From the NCBI RefSeq assembly GCF_030247185.1, contig NC_080572.1:99621198-99685197 (forward strand): 64,000 nt of DNA, given 5' to 3'. The notes below the pieces were generated by a model. That model made no database searches, had not been told where the DNA came from, and worked only from the letters and a program-made list of their open reading frames with translations. Position numbers and translations under genes: made by a program. Below are positions 24,160 to 35,691 of this stretch, piece by piece. Each line of letters begins with the position of its first letter. Within the stretch, counting starts at the first letter, position 1. Origin of the DNA: Malaya genurostris (Eukaryota; Arthropoda; Insecta; Diptera; Culicidae).

Positions 24160-26680
24160 CAAAGATTTATTCTGTGTTTTCGTTTGTATTTTGAAACCAC
24201 CAACAACTTAATTAGTTATTATGGATTTAATTACATGTTTACATTTACTTTGCATCACGAGTTTTTAAACCTACTTCATTCTGTTTCAATGAGTGTAGCA
24301 AAGTATATGCAGTTTTGCTAGTATTTTATAGTAATATTTTTTCTTATCTTGAGCTGTTAAAACAATTTAAATATTACGTCTATTTAGTTAACCGTTCAAT
24401 ATGTTGGCAAGAATAAAATACTCAACAGTGGCTAATTAGAACAGCACCTCTGACACAACAAAACTAAATGATTGGCCAAAATTGAAGAAACCGTTTAATT
24501 CAACGATTCAACGCAAATAAAACAACAGAATCGGTTCCAATATGGCACAAAATTGTAGATAAAAGAGAAAGTTGTAGATAAAAGAGAGAGATGACCTCGC
24601 CTTTCCGACATGTTTATTTGTTTCTTTATTTTTTCTTTCATTTTCACCAAGCGGATCCAATCGGATCAGTGCGGATTGTGGTAATAAATCGACAGTATTG
24701 TTTCGTTGTTGTCCCGATGGAGTTTTGGCAAGCATGTGTCCACTCCGATTTTTTGTGGTTTCCATGTGCTTCGTTCGCTAAATATGTACGATAAAAGCAC
24801 TATGACCATGACAGCTGTGGGCGGGCTCGGTACCACCAATCATCGTGAAATGTGAACGATCCCTACCTTAAACTTTGCCAAGAAGTCGTGAGAGGACCCG
24901 ATGCAGCTCCGGCATCGCGAGAGTGAAGTAACAAATTGCGAAAAACATAAGTGGCGTCGTCAATTAATTTTGATTTATGTCGTATTCATATTGTACCGCC
25001 AATTTATCTGACATGTTGTCTAAAATCGCAAGACTTGTGAATCTTACTTCTGACCATACTCCTGTTGCTACCAGTGCCGTGTAATTGATGCGGCGATGAA
25101 AGGAGAACGTCAGTGGTTTCGACAATTGGAATATCTTTCCCGATACCTCAAGGTTTACTAGGTGACTCATCATTAGCTAAGTTATTCCATTTAAAATGTT
25201 AACCCAATTGAGTCGCTCGAGTTCAACTCATTATTCCAGAACAGTCCCAGCCATCCTTCCGGCCTAGACGAACGGTTTTAATTACCGGCGGGCCGTGAAG
25301 TCTATTAAAAAATTATTTATTATCGTACAAACTCCTTAAATTTCGAGGTGCATTGTGTTCCATTGTTTGAGACGTGTAGGTGCGTCTGTGATTCACTAAT
25401 TTCGCTCCAAGTTCATTGTGTACAATTCCTGCTGTACTAATTCCGAAGTCACTTTTTTCGATTTGCTTTATTTCATGGCTAAGCCATGAAACCGAACCCC
25501 CGCAAGGACACGGTTCGGCCCGTATCGGCGACTTAGTGCTCCTTCTTTCGCTACTCAGTGTTCAAATTTGGCTGTTTGGTCCGATTCCGTACACGCCAAT
25601 ATGAAAGTATATGGCGGGAGTATCACTCTTATTCTCGCTTATAGTGCATGGTAGGTCAAGTGCGGAATATTTTATACTTTGTTTACATCGCCATTGACGG
25701 AATGTTCGTATTGCCGTATTGGCAAAGTCAATCGCGACCAGTTTGTATATGTTTGCTTCACGCAGACGGGTTGATGCAGAGATAAGGGGTCAAACACCAA
25801 ATGCCAGACATTTACTGCTGTTATCAGCAATAAATTGTAATGTTCTGTTGAACCTTCAGTTATTTTTCTTGTTCGTTTATTTTCAATCTACAACCGGTTT
25901 CGGAAAACGAATCCACGTTTACTGTTTAATTAGTCAGATTAAATAGCGAATGTCGAAGAACTTTTTTAACGATCAAGCGTGTAGTAATCACCCACGCCTT
26001 ATAAAAGCGCTTGCTGTGAGATAATATGATCTCTTGACCGATCCACTGATTTTTAAGCTATAGACAGATATTGAACCGTGGTGCGTAGGTGAAACTTACC
26101 CGTGGTATAAAATTTTCCGTGCGAGATGTTACTTAATTACCGACAGAACATATGCTCGATTTTGCAATGAGCTACTTTTTGCGATTCACATCGGTGATAT
26201 TAGAGTTGGTTGCGTTGGTTTAGTAAGTAAATAATAAATAAATAAATAAAACCGAAGTCTCCCGATTGCGGCCTACTCAGAACTGGAGCAATTATGTGGA
26301 GGAACTCTACAACAATGTTGGCGTAGAAACAGTTCCATAATGCACTTACGCGAGCACGCATTTTAACAGAAACATGTCTCGCCAAGCCGGTTCGTTTATA
26401 AAATATGGTACACAGTTTGGAAAGCAATCGTTTTCTTCCTCGGAGTACTTAGAAGTAAAATTTAGAACTTACACTCATCGAATTTGAAAATCCGGCCTGT
26501 ACGAAGTTGGAAGTATTAGATTAATTGATATGATATCACTATCTCGAAAATATTTTAACAAATATTTGAACTGGATCAAAACTATCTTGTTTACTGTGTT
26601 TAGTTTTTGTGTGGCGTCTCTATCGATTTGTAGGTATAGGCATCGCTTAGTACTCGATTACCCAAGGCAGTCATTTCGAC
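24160..26680. other. No gene recognised
   Basis: About 2.5 kb of moderately AT-rich DNA. There is a short AAATA run at about 26232-26250 and a partial duplication 'gttgtagataaaagaga' at 24553-24590. The 25200-25800 part is GC-richer. No gene can be supported. Confidence 0.3.
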
Positions 26681-26764
26681 TGCTGTCCGATTACAATTAG
26701 AAAAAGCAATATGTACACAATGACACGAATGCTTAAATTTTTGTGTATTTTTGTAGAACCTAAC

Positions 26765-27090
26765 TTATTATATGACACCCTCTTTTGGTACAACAACGAC
26801 TCCATTCGCTTTATACCATTCCAGAACATCTTTGGCGTAGTGACAAGATGCAAAAGCATACCAGAATAGCGTGGGAGCGTCATGGCTGCGTAGGAATGGT
26901 AACAATGGCTTCTTTAGGCATTCTTCGCGGAAAATTTTCTAGTTTACTGTTCCGGTAGTGATGAAGCTATGGCTTTCTCAACCACAGTAACATATTGCCT
27001 GCCAAACCAAATATTTTTGGGAAACTTGGCCTTTTTCTTCATCCTGAAATGCTTCTCTACGCCACTCCGTTGTATGGCACTATGAAAGAA
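26765..27090 (-). pseudogene. DD37E transposase fragment
   Basis: The minus strand reads VWQAICYCG then a stop, HSFITTGTVN then a stop, FREECLKKPLLPFLRSHDAP, FASCHYAKDVLEWYKANG and VVVPK, all in one frame down to a stop at 26765. This is the middle of a DD37E transposase, with the second catalytic Asp replaced: the FWPDLAS block reads FWYAFAS. Both ends and the terminal repeats are missing. Confidence 0.75.
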
Positions 27091-27247
27091 AATTCCGGGA
27101 AGTCACTTGAAACCTTCAAGTTTTATTGTTCTTTATCACGTTGGCTTCAGCCGTCATATTCTGACTGTGATCCGTTTTTGTCCCACCCCTTCCGGGCTGT
27201 TGTCAAACGTGTATCGAAAGAATTAAGAACGTTATGGGCAGTTATTT

Positions 27248-27440
27248 CCCGGGTTGGCGGTTCAATGCAAACCAGTTGTCGTATGTTCGAGCCCCCACCT
27301 GGAAGGATTCGTAGTGTCAGTAGAATCGTAGCACCAGCCATGCAATGGTTCTGTACACTCTGAATCGGCTGCGAAGTGTGTTGAAACAGAAGGTCAAGTT
27401 TCACTACAGGAATGTAATACCAAGGTTTCAGCGAAGATTA
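27248..27440 (+). mobile_element. tRNA-derived SINE, copy 2 (anticodon arm deleted)
   Basis: It matches the other SINE copies from CCCGGGTTGGCGGTTCAATG to the body end near 27420, but lacks the stretch that would form the 5' half of the anticodon arm: after 'caatgca' it goes straight to 'aaccagttgtcg'. Box B and the body are kept. Confidence 0.8.
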
Positions 27441-27689
27441 TTTGAATTTAAGCTTGAAGAAAAGGGTGTTGCCGTATCTAAGAATTCGATATGAGTTCCA
27501 TTTCGAGATTTTTTGTTCACCACTACTGGTGCTTCCAGAATCCGGTGCAGTCAAAGTTAGTTCATTTAGCCATCAACATATAATACTTAATGAGTTTACC
27601 GACTAGTTTGAGTGAATTAGCACCTCTTTATGTTATTATTAAATAAATCTAATAAAACACATTTTCGACAGTGATTTTTTTTCACATAT

Positions 27690-27990
27690 TACCCTGTAAT
27701 ATCGGAATCGAATGTCAGATCAATATAAAATTCAGGCATTTTAATGGGACCTATATTTGAATCTAAGTTCATCAGAATCGGTTCAGTCATCTTCGAAAAA
27801 AGTAATTAAACATATTTTTTTCTAATTTTGCACATAACACTTTGTGATTTCGGAACTGGAAGTCAGATGGGGATAAAATTTAGGATTTTCTGATAGTAGT
27901 ACCTTTCTTTTGAATCGAAATTCATGAAAATCGTTTCAGTCGTCTTCGAGAAGAATGAGTGCATATTTGTTTAACTTACACATATTAAGG
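27690..27990 (-). repeat. Two diverged units of the 'accggaagtc' repeat family
   Basis: Two units with a spacing of about 155 bp each carry a 'cctgtaat/ttgtgatttcggaa' block followed by 'gtcagat...ataaaatt' and then 'tcagtc(a/g)tcttcgaaaa'. They are related to the 329-bp family in reverse orientation at low similarity. Confidence 0.5.
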
Positions 27991-28009
27991 GCGATTTTTG
28001 AAGAGGTAT

Positions 28010-28330
28010 AGGGTTTGATGACACACAAAAAATTGAGAAAATTGATGAAATCTTTATTGAAATCTATAGAACGATCGATATGTTATTCGCGGCTCCGCTT
28101 TAGATGACCCTTGCGCACCCCCTCCATTTCGGCACACTATCTCCAACACATCGGCCGGTATTTCACGAAAAATGCCATCGGTCCATAATCCACACCAAAC
28201 AGTTACTTTTTTGGGATGCATCGGTAGTTCCTGCAATGTTTTGCTGGCTGGTCTTCACTCCAGATGCGGCAATTTTGCTTGTTGCCGTATCCATTCAACA
28301 AGAAATAAGCTTCGTCACTTCGTTCATGAT
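28010..28330 (-). pseudogene. DD41D-type mariner transposase fragment
   Basis: On the minus strand 28236-28160 reads MQELPMHPKKVTVWCGLWTD, as in the relic at 53 kb, and upstream 28330-28250 matches FSDEAYFLLNGYGNKQNCRIW with shifts. Frames are broken and the C-terminal catalytic part is missing. The left border near 28010 ends in 'tttttgaagaggtatagggt'. Confidence 0.65.
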
Positions 28331-28339
28331 TAAATTATA

Positions 28340-29330
28340 GAGCAAACTGAACAAGTTTTACAATATCAACAAAAAAACACACACACAGATATTTTGCGAT
28401 CTCGACGAACTGAGTCGAATTGTATATAACACTTGATCCTCCGAACCTTCGTTCAAAAATTCGATTTTACAATGATTACATAGCATTTCTTTATGAGAAT
28501 GGCAAAAATACCTAAATTTTGTATTTGTATTATTCCATGCGATGTGGTCGCATAAAGTTCAAATTTGTAATGGACCATCACAGATTTGAACCAGAATTTG
28601 GGTAGTTATTCATCTGATTGATTGACATAAATATGAATTTGGAGGATAGTGCTGTCAATTACGTTTAATAAATCTATGGAAATAGGAAAATTGAAGCACA
28701 TTTTATATTCACTGTATTTTAGGCTATATAACCGAATTTAACTCTATGCTTCCTAAAGAATCTTTATGTGGCCTTTAGCAAATTTAAACCATAAAACCAT
28801 ATTTGTTATCTAATGTCCTAATACTCTACACAGTTCGAAATTTTGTCAGGTGCACATAAATGGAGTTGCGCATTTCAAGCAAATTTTAGTTCAAGAACAT
28901 GAAAAATTGTATGATTTGAAAATAACATGGTTTGAATATCAAGGAAATAAAAAACAAAAAAATCGCAAAATACAATAATTCCTAACATATCTTGGTAATC
29001 GGCTGGGCCACAGTAGACGCATATCTGCTTGACATCTAAATTTATACAACGATACTTGTTAGCCGATGGCAAATTACAGTTAGAGCCTATAAAGTTCATT
29101 ACGAAAGGAATCTTCCGTCATTTGACAAGCTAGGTGGTATCATTTGTAGAATTGAATCACCTGTAAAATTATTTTTTTCTTCTTGAGAAGTTATCCGAAT
29201 GCGGTTTCCACGTCTTTTATTTTGAGTTAGAAGTTTAAAAAAACATAACCCCAAAATCTTTCTCCATGCCTAAGACTTAGAAATAATTCCTAACATATCT
29301 TGTAGCAAAAAGAATTTCGCAGAAAAAATG
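28340..29330. other. No gene recognised
   Basis: AT-rich DNA with a short (CA)n run at about 28377-28386. Nothing else can be named. Confidence 0.3.
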
Positions 29331-29340
29331 CTCCACTTAA

Positions 29341-29914
29341 GGGCTGAGGACAGTACCGTAAAGTGGTAGGTTTTTTGCTATTTTCCCGTTTCAAATTAAA
29401 TTTTCTTGGAAACGGTACAGAATATAGAAAACCCACCTGACAATGTCTTCGAAATTTAATTGAGAATATTCTGTGAAATTTTCAGATTGATTCATTGAGT
29501 TTAGCGGTCGTGTTATATTTTTTCTGACTGAAGAACTGCTGAAAATTGAAACGCTCGGAAATGCATACCTTTACTTGTTCATCGAATATCTCGGCTTTGA
29601 AGGCTTGTATCATAAATCTACCGTGACAAAGTCTAGATAATTTAGTTTAGATGCGATTAGTACATAAAAACATATATGTTATCGCGATAAAAATAAATAA
29701 AGTAATTTTTCTGTGAAACAAAGTCAGTTTCAATGCATCCGCAATTTTTTTTCGCTTTGGTTTCCTGATAGCATTCTGAAAAAGGAGAGAGAAGTAAAAT
29801 TGGTTCGATAAGGCTACCAAACACACAGACATTCAATCTTACGATACGCAAAGGGAATTGAGCGAGCCACGCGGTCGATTTAAAACTCAACACGTGGCCC
29901 TCTGTCCTCAGACC
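29341..29914. mobile_element. MITE with TTAA target duplication
   Basis: The ends are GGGCTGAGGACAG and CTGTCCTCAGACC, inverted repeats matching at 12 of 13 bases. They are flanked by TTAA at 29337-29340 and 29915-29918. The 574-bp interior has no transposase. TTAA targeting points to a piggyBac-type transposase supplied in trans. Confidence 0.8.
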
Positions 29915-29918
29915 TTAA

Positions 29919-30628
29919 TGAATTTGCTAGGGTGGTTTATGATTCTCAGAATAAACATTCCAAAGAAATAAGCAAACTTCATAAATTTTTAAGTCCGTAA
30001 ATTGATCCTAGGTGTATTACTCGGACAAATTTTCACACGAACGAACGGACCACACATATATTCCATAATATATTCTTTGGAGTACTACTCATAAAGTCGA
30101 CAAGCAAATATTTCCAAATTTACGAACATTCATTCTATGCATAATTATTGAATATACAATATTTTACTAAATCTAAACATCACAAGAAGATATTACTGAA
30201 CATTTCTGTTGACCACCGAATTGTTCGATACCAACAACACCCACGTCCGAATGTAGCTTGGCTTGAGAATAGGAAGAAATCTTAAATTAAATACCCAGCG
30301 CTTGATTAAATTAAATTAATTGAATTCAGCAATTAACTATTGTGCTAGTTAATTATTTTCACGATTTCAAGATATGTATAGGATCATAAGTTGTGTTGGG
30401 CTGGGAAGTCGGCTACCGAGAATATTGCAAGAATTATTTTGAACTAATTTGTGATGTGAGAACTAGCCATTTTTATTATTATTATTATTGAAGTAATTAA
30501 AAACAGACCAAGCATATTTAAATTTTATGTTATTACCGTTTGGTGCTAAACCATTCAACATCTAATCACTTAACGATTTATGATTTTATTTGGTTTGACT
30601 TAAAGTCGCCATAACTAAGTTCAGTTTT
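29919..30628. other. No gene; one small older repeat match
   Basis: Bases 30395-30430 ('gctgggaagtcggctaccgagaa') match an internal part of the retroposon at 31375, so this may be an older fragment of it. There is an ATT microsatellite at 30473-30488. Confidence 0.3.
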
Positions 30629-30650
30629 GCAATGACTGAATGGAAACATA

Positions 30651-31856
30651 CCTTGAGCTTGAGCTTGAGCGACCACCCCTGGTTGCTACTCCGTTACTGA
30701 TCGGGATTAGCTGAAATTGTACAGGGAATTTCTAGATGATCCAACCTGGGACTGGTAAATCATCCTTCAATGTACATGTTCTGGTAATCCCAGAATTCAT
30801 TGATCAGTACCGGCGCCGACCAGGCCCGAACGTAGATCGTCTAAGGAATAGGAAGGGATGTTAGTCCAACACTTGCTTTACTAGAGGCCGTATATACTAC
30901 TGCGCACTCCACAAGTGTCACGGGAGAAGGATATTTGTTAGTAAAAATTTCAGTATTGGTATTATTCGCGCGCGACTCAGTATGTTCGGATTTCAAGATG
31001 CTCGTATGCACCACTAAACTCACTAACTTCCCGAGTGAACGTTTCAACAATATCCTATATTGAAGTCCCGGGAAGTCTTGATTCACAGATCTTATTCGAG
31101 GAAACTAAAGAAAATTTGCAATTCTATCGCGTAAAGAATAAAAACTTGCCTATTTTTTTTAAATGAAATTACGCGATACAAAATAAACGAGTGAATTGGA
31201 TTTAGACAAAATAGTTGATTGATTGCATTGACATATTCTAAACAGTTGTTATAAAATCATTTTAAATCTCCAAATAAAGGTAAAAAGATTTCACGTGCGT
31301 CTTGATTCTTTATTATTTCCGCTTTATTATTTTAATTATCTATTAAAATTATTAATTGGTTATATTGGTTGATCTGTGCAGCCGGCTACCGAGAAAAACA
31401 TTAATTTATTGTTTGAAATATTAATATCAAGTGTTTTCACTATGTATTCAATATACCGATATATGTTATCTCTGTTATTAACTTTGTAATATCAACGGAT
31501 CTGCGCAATAGTTGATTTTTATCATTCAACTTATAATCCTGAAAGACAATCAATACCATGGAAGAAGAAAACATTCCAAATAAAACTTTTCTCCAAAGCT
31601 AGACGAAAATTGATAGGTTGAATGAAGAGATAATTTAGTAAAATAGAGTAATCAGAAGTGAAACATTGAAAATATCTGATAAATGAAAGGAAAAAGAAAA
31701 TCCTGCAGTTGTCGCCTTTTACGACATGGAAGCAGGAACCCAGTGGATCTATTCTAGGTTCATTTTTTTCCGCCGGATTCCACACGGCATCTAGGCTGGT
31801 ACTGTCCGGAGAGAGCTAATCGGTACTATCAATCTCCTAGTGGACCCCAGCCCCTC
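30651..31856 (-). mobile_element. Retroposon copy B, uninterrupted, with 22-bp target duplication
   Basis: A 22-bp direct repeat (gcaatgactgaatgg...) lies at 30629-30650 and 31857-31878 and flanks the insertion exactly. Read on the minus strand the element starts CGAGGGGCTGG, passes 'tccatgtcgtaaaaggcgac', and ends in short CTCAAG tandem units (GCTCAAGCTCAAGCTCAAGG). A long, clean target duplication plus a short-repeat tail is the mark of target-primed reverse transcription. There is no long open frame, so it is non-autonomous or 5'-truncated; an RTE-type LINE is the likely partner. This copy shows the site that in copy A was interrupted by the array element. Confidence 0.85.
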
Positions 31857-31939
31857 GCAATGACTGAATGGAAACATAGATTCAAAAAGTCAAATGAATG
31901 AAAAACTCACAGAAAAGATGATTTTTTTGGAAAATGATA

Positions 31940-32013
31940 CGCTCAGAGGCAGGACTCGAACCTGCATTCTTATGCTTTCCATGCATACGCGTTTTACCAT
32001 TTCCACCAAGTAG
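31940..32013 (-). tRNA. tRNA-Ser(GGA)-like sequence, probably a pseudogene or SINE head
   Basis: On the minus strand there is a box-A-like TGGTGGAAATGG, an anticodon arm TATGC/GCATA around loop ATGGAAA (anticodon GGA) and a perfect T arm GCAGG/CCTGC around TTCGAGT. The acceptor stem does not pair well and the long variable arm of a real tRNA-Ser is missing. I therefore think it is tRNA-derived rather than a working gene. Confidence 0.35.
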
Positions 32014-32164
32014 ACACAATACTACAACAGCATCGAGTTGGTACAGCGTATATCGAACATGCTCTAATCCTAGCCGCCTCACGACCGACACCTTTTATCC
32101 AATCATCTTTTCTGTTCATCACGCACACACCAGTCTTTTCATTTTCTCTTCACCTTCCACTTAA

Positions 32165-32927
32165 GGAGGGTGTAGGGTAGAGACTAAATGATGAAAAATA
32201 TCATCTGTTTTGCCAAGTATTTTTATAATTATCGTTCAACAAAATAAATTCAAATGTTTTGCATGATAGAAAGCACCATTTTGTAATTCAACGCAGCATA
32301 GTTAGAGTACAAGTTTTTACAGACCCCAACTTTCCGTTTGACTTTTTTTTAATTTTAGGAAATTTTGGTGGTTGTTCAAAGTAAGAACTACGATTTTTCA
32401 CGAGAAAATCCGCAATTTTGTAGTTATAAAACTTCCCTAAGGTCACAAACAACGAAAAGGAAAACGTTGGGGTCTGTTTTTTTTATATGTAAAAAGTGTG
32501 TGCAAAATTTGAAAAAAATTGATGCAGTAGTTTTTGAATGACGATGGACACGGACTTTCAAAACCTGCTTTCGAGAAAAACGCCTTTAAAGTTTTTTGTC
32601 CATAAAATCGAAGGAAACCATTTATTAATCAAGAGGGTCTAACATTTTAAACAAGTCATATTTTTTCTTTTGTATTTTGTTAAAATGAAACATTTCGAGA
32701 ATGTTTTGACAAGTTTTTAAGTCAATCGAAGCAGAAATCTTAGATCTGTGCGCCGAGGTTTTACTTCTTCTTAGTATGAGATAAGCAAAGATAAAGGCCC
32801 ATAACTTGCTGAGTTTTGTTCTGATAGGCTTGAAAATTTCACAGAATATTCTTGGAATGTTTTACTATAAGAAAATAACAAGAAAAAAATTTATGATTTC
32901 TCAAAAGTGTTAGACCCTACCCGCCCC
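32165..32927. mobile_element. MITE with TTAA target duplication, second family
   Basis: The ends GGAGGGTGTAGGGT and ACCCTACCCGCCCC form imperfect inverted repeats, flanked by TTAA at 32161-32164 and 32928-32931. The 763-bp interior has no coding region. The ends differ from the MITE at 29.3 kb, so they are separate families sharing the target site. Confidence 0.75.
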
Positions 32928-32931
32928 TTAA

Positions 32932-33610
32932 GCAATGGGTAGGACAGTATATTTACAATCACTTGTCTCAATCATTTCATACAATTTTTTTGGCCTTACT
33001 CTTCACTACGGGACCGAGTTTCAATTAAAAACTAGCCGCGCTCGATTTTTTTTCATAATTTTAAACGCTTATAACGCAGTCATTTGTTGATGGATTTGTA
33101 TAATTCAACCGCGAATCGAGTCTGATACATTTAACTTCTACTTGTATTGCAACGTCGTTTTAGTATTTCAATAGTACACCGTTGAAAAATCGGTTTGGAT
33201 ATATGTTTCCATTTTCATTTTCTATGAGCCAAGCCGTGGAAAATGTCAATCTACAGAAATCACACTACAACTAATAGGCATCGTTGATCAGTATAGAACT
33301 GACTTGTACTCGTTGCGGTTCGATAAAACTTTAGAACAGGTTGCTTGTGCGTTTTTAATGTCATCGCGATCGGTCGTGTCGCGAACACAACCCTGTAATT
33401 TTCAGTCTTCGACTAACCACTCTATAGAACGAATTTTTTAATTAATTCGCGGTCCCAATTAGACTACTGTAAGCAAATTTATTCGTGCTTACTAAATGTG
33501 ACACACCGCCTTGACAATTACAGCGAGAAAAGACAAAGTTTAAAAACCCATGATTGCCAATTGAATATGTTCACGATGTTTACGAAGCTTGGATTGTCTG
33601 GATTCAGCAT
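32932..33610. other. No gene recognised
   Basis: No gene, RNA or element end was identified. Confidence 0.3.
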
Positions 33611-33611
33611 C

Positions 33612-33805
33612 CATCTCATGTAAAAACAAAGCCTTGGTATTGCAGTGCTTTTGTGGAATTTCTAACCTGTTTCAATAGACGTCGGAGACAATTCTTAGCG
33701 TACAGATCCATTGCATGGCCGGTGCTACGATCTTACTAACACTAAGAATCCTTCCAGATCGAAACTCAAACATACTACAACTGGCTTGTAAGACCAGTAC
33801 CATCT
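33612..33805 (-). mobile_element. tRNA-derived SINE, copy 3
   Basis: It matches copy 1 on the minus strand from the anticodon arm (CTGGTCTTACAAGCCAG) to the body end near 33625, but its tRNA-like head is cut off before the box-A part, near 33803. Confidence 0.75.
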
Positions 33806-33893
33806 CATGTAAAATTGCCAAAGTTACGATACAGAGAAACTATAAACTGAACCTCCTTGATTCATTTGCACCTCCGCCGGAGATCATTTAAAT

Positions 33894-34124
33894 TGTGGAA
33901 AAGCCCATATTGCACAAGAATGAAGTTCGGTTTCCATTTTGCGTTTGGTGTGCAAATAATCATTTGACACAAACCAAGTTACTGCTCCGCCGTTCAGCCA
34001 CCAACTGACGCAACATTGAAAAGGAGGGAAAACACTTCGTCAGTGCAGTGCGTCCAGAATTATTGACAGCTAATAGTGCGAGGGGAAAGATGCTAATATT
34101 ATTTAGTCATGTATACACTCCACA
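33894..34124 (-). repeat. LTR (3' LTR in element orientation)
   Basis: 231 bp, TGTGGAAAAG...CTCCACA, adjoining the polypurine tract. I found no base different from the other LTR. Confidence 0.95.
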
Positions 34125-34134
34125 TTCTCTCTCC
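34125..34134 (-). promoter_or_regulatory. Polypurine tract
   Basis: GGAGAGAGAA on the minus strand ends exactly at the LTR border, where plus-strand DNA synthesis would be primed. Confidence 0.8.
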
Positions 34135-35146
34135 ACTCAAAAAAAAACGAAAATCTTTGAAAACCATCCATCAATGATTCCCCATCAGTCACATGTTAAA
34201 TGATTTATTGGAGGTATACAAATTATTAGAGTCTGGCTATTGTTGATAGTTTTATAACATTACTAGCTGATTTACCCGGTGTTGCTCGGAAATGTTTCAT
34301 GAAGGTAAGGCCGAAAAAAATTTCTAGAAATTGTCCTCCCCATTGATGATACTCTGATTGCAATGAGATACAACTTAGACGACCACCCGATTGAACAACA
34401 CTCCGTACATGTTCAGATTGCGAATGATCAGTGTCCCATCTCAGATCTCACAATAATCATAATTTTCATGGTATTCTCGACTAATTGGGTCAGTTTTATA
34501 TTTGAAGCAAAATTAATTTTATCAATGATTTTTGTTCATTTGACTATAAACAAGAGAATGTAAAAGCTATTCAAAGACCAAGAAAACTAGTCTCTGACCA
34601 CAGCTCGTTTCAGTCGATTTCATTGACTTCCGGAAAATTCTTGGATAAAATGATTCTGCTTTGTCAATATAAATTAATAAAAACAAATTGTTTTCAGATA
34701 TTTGGCTTCTCTGTCTGCTCTCAATAGAAATTCAAATGTTATTTCTCACAAGGAGAAAATGACAAGCATTCTTGAACATTTTGATTCATTTACCTGAAAT
34801 AATGTCCTGAACCAAGCTACACAAACACGGCTTTACATCTGTTTTAAGTAACCTACGCAACTTGGTGCCTGAACTGCAGATGTATACAAGAATGGGTAGA
34901 TCTTAATCGTGGTGTTCTCTTGTCCCCAGTAGTATGAAACAACCACAAATAACTCAAAACTACGGTTTTTTGTAATTTTGGTTTCAACGAGTGTTTAGTA
35001 GAACAACTCATGACACTTGTTTGTCTTCCTCGTGCTCGAACAACGGTTTTTATGTTGTGAGCGACATTGAATTTTCGTTACCATCAAGCCGATTGTTCTG
35101 ATCACTTGTCATTGCTTGATAGACTCAACGCACACAAACAGGTGTA

Positions 35147-35505
35147 GCGGTCGTCCGAACTCGCTACCCTTCAATACCAATGTGGTCTTTTTACCACCAT
35201 CGCTTTTCACGAATGAGGTTGTCACAACACTCCTTGTCATTATGTGGGTTCCCGAACTCACACAATCATTCAATAGCGGTCGTCCCAACTCGCTACTTTT
35301 CATTATCAATGTGGTTTTCTTTACCACCATTGAATTTCTTCAAGGATGTTGTCCCAACACTCCTTGTCATTGTGTGGTTTTCCGAACTCACACAATCATT
35401 CAATAGTGGTCGTCCCAACTCGCTACTTTTCATTATCAATGTGGTTTTCTATACCACCATTGATTTTCACTTAGGAGGTCGTCCCGACTCTCCTTGCCAT
35501 TGCGT
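35147..35505. repeat. 130-bp tandem repeat inside the LTR element
   Basis: Blocks starting GCGGTCGTCC(G/C)AACTCGCTAC lie at about 35147, 35276 and 35406, giving a period of 129-130 bp and about 2.8 units. A half-period relation (TTGTC.CAACACTCCTTGTCATT between the blocks) is also visible. It lies near the primer-binding end, where a packaging signal might be. Confidence 0.85.
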
Positions 35506-35672
35506 GTTTATACTTACATGTACAACTTACAACATAATCTAATCTACATGTTTGTGGAAAACAAACCCTTGAACATTTGGCCACTGAACTGTTGATTATG
35601 CGCATTATGCGTGTATAATCTCGTGTCAAGTGATTCATTAAAATTAATGTTCACTGAGAACTAGATTACTAT

Positions 35673-35690
35673 CTCCTGGCAGGATCGCCA
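35673..35690 (-). promoter_or_regulatory. Primer-binding site, tRNA-Arg type
   Basis: The plus strand reads CTCCTGGCAGGATCGCCA, the 3' end of a tRNA including CCA: T-stem half CCTGG, acceptor strand CAGGATC, discriminator G. This matches what I remember of insect tRNA-Arg(ACG/UCG). It is one base from the LTR. Confidence 0.85.
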
Positions 35691-35691
35691 A

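Noticed and set aside
29657..29893. Two overlapping minus-strand frames of 61-78 codons
   Set aside because: They lie inside the TTAA MITE and have no recognisable features.
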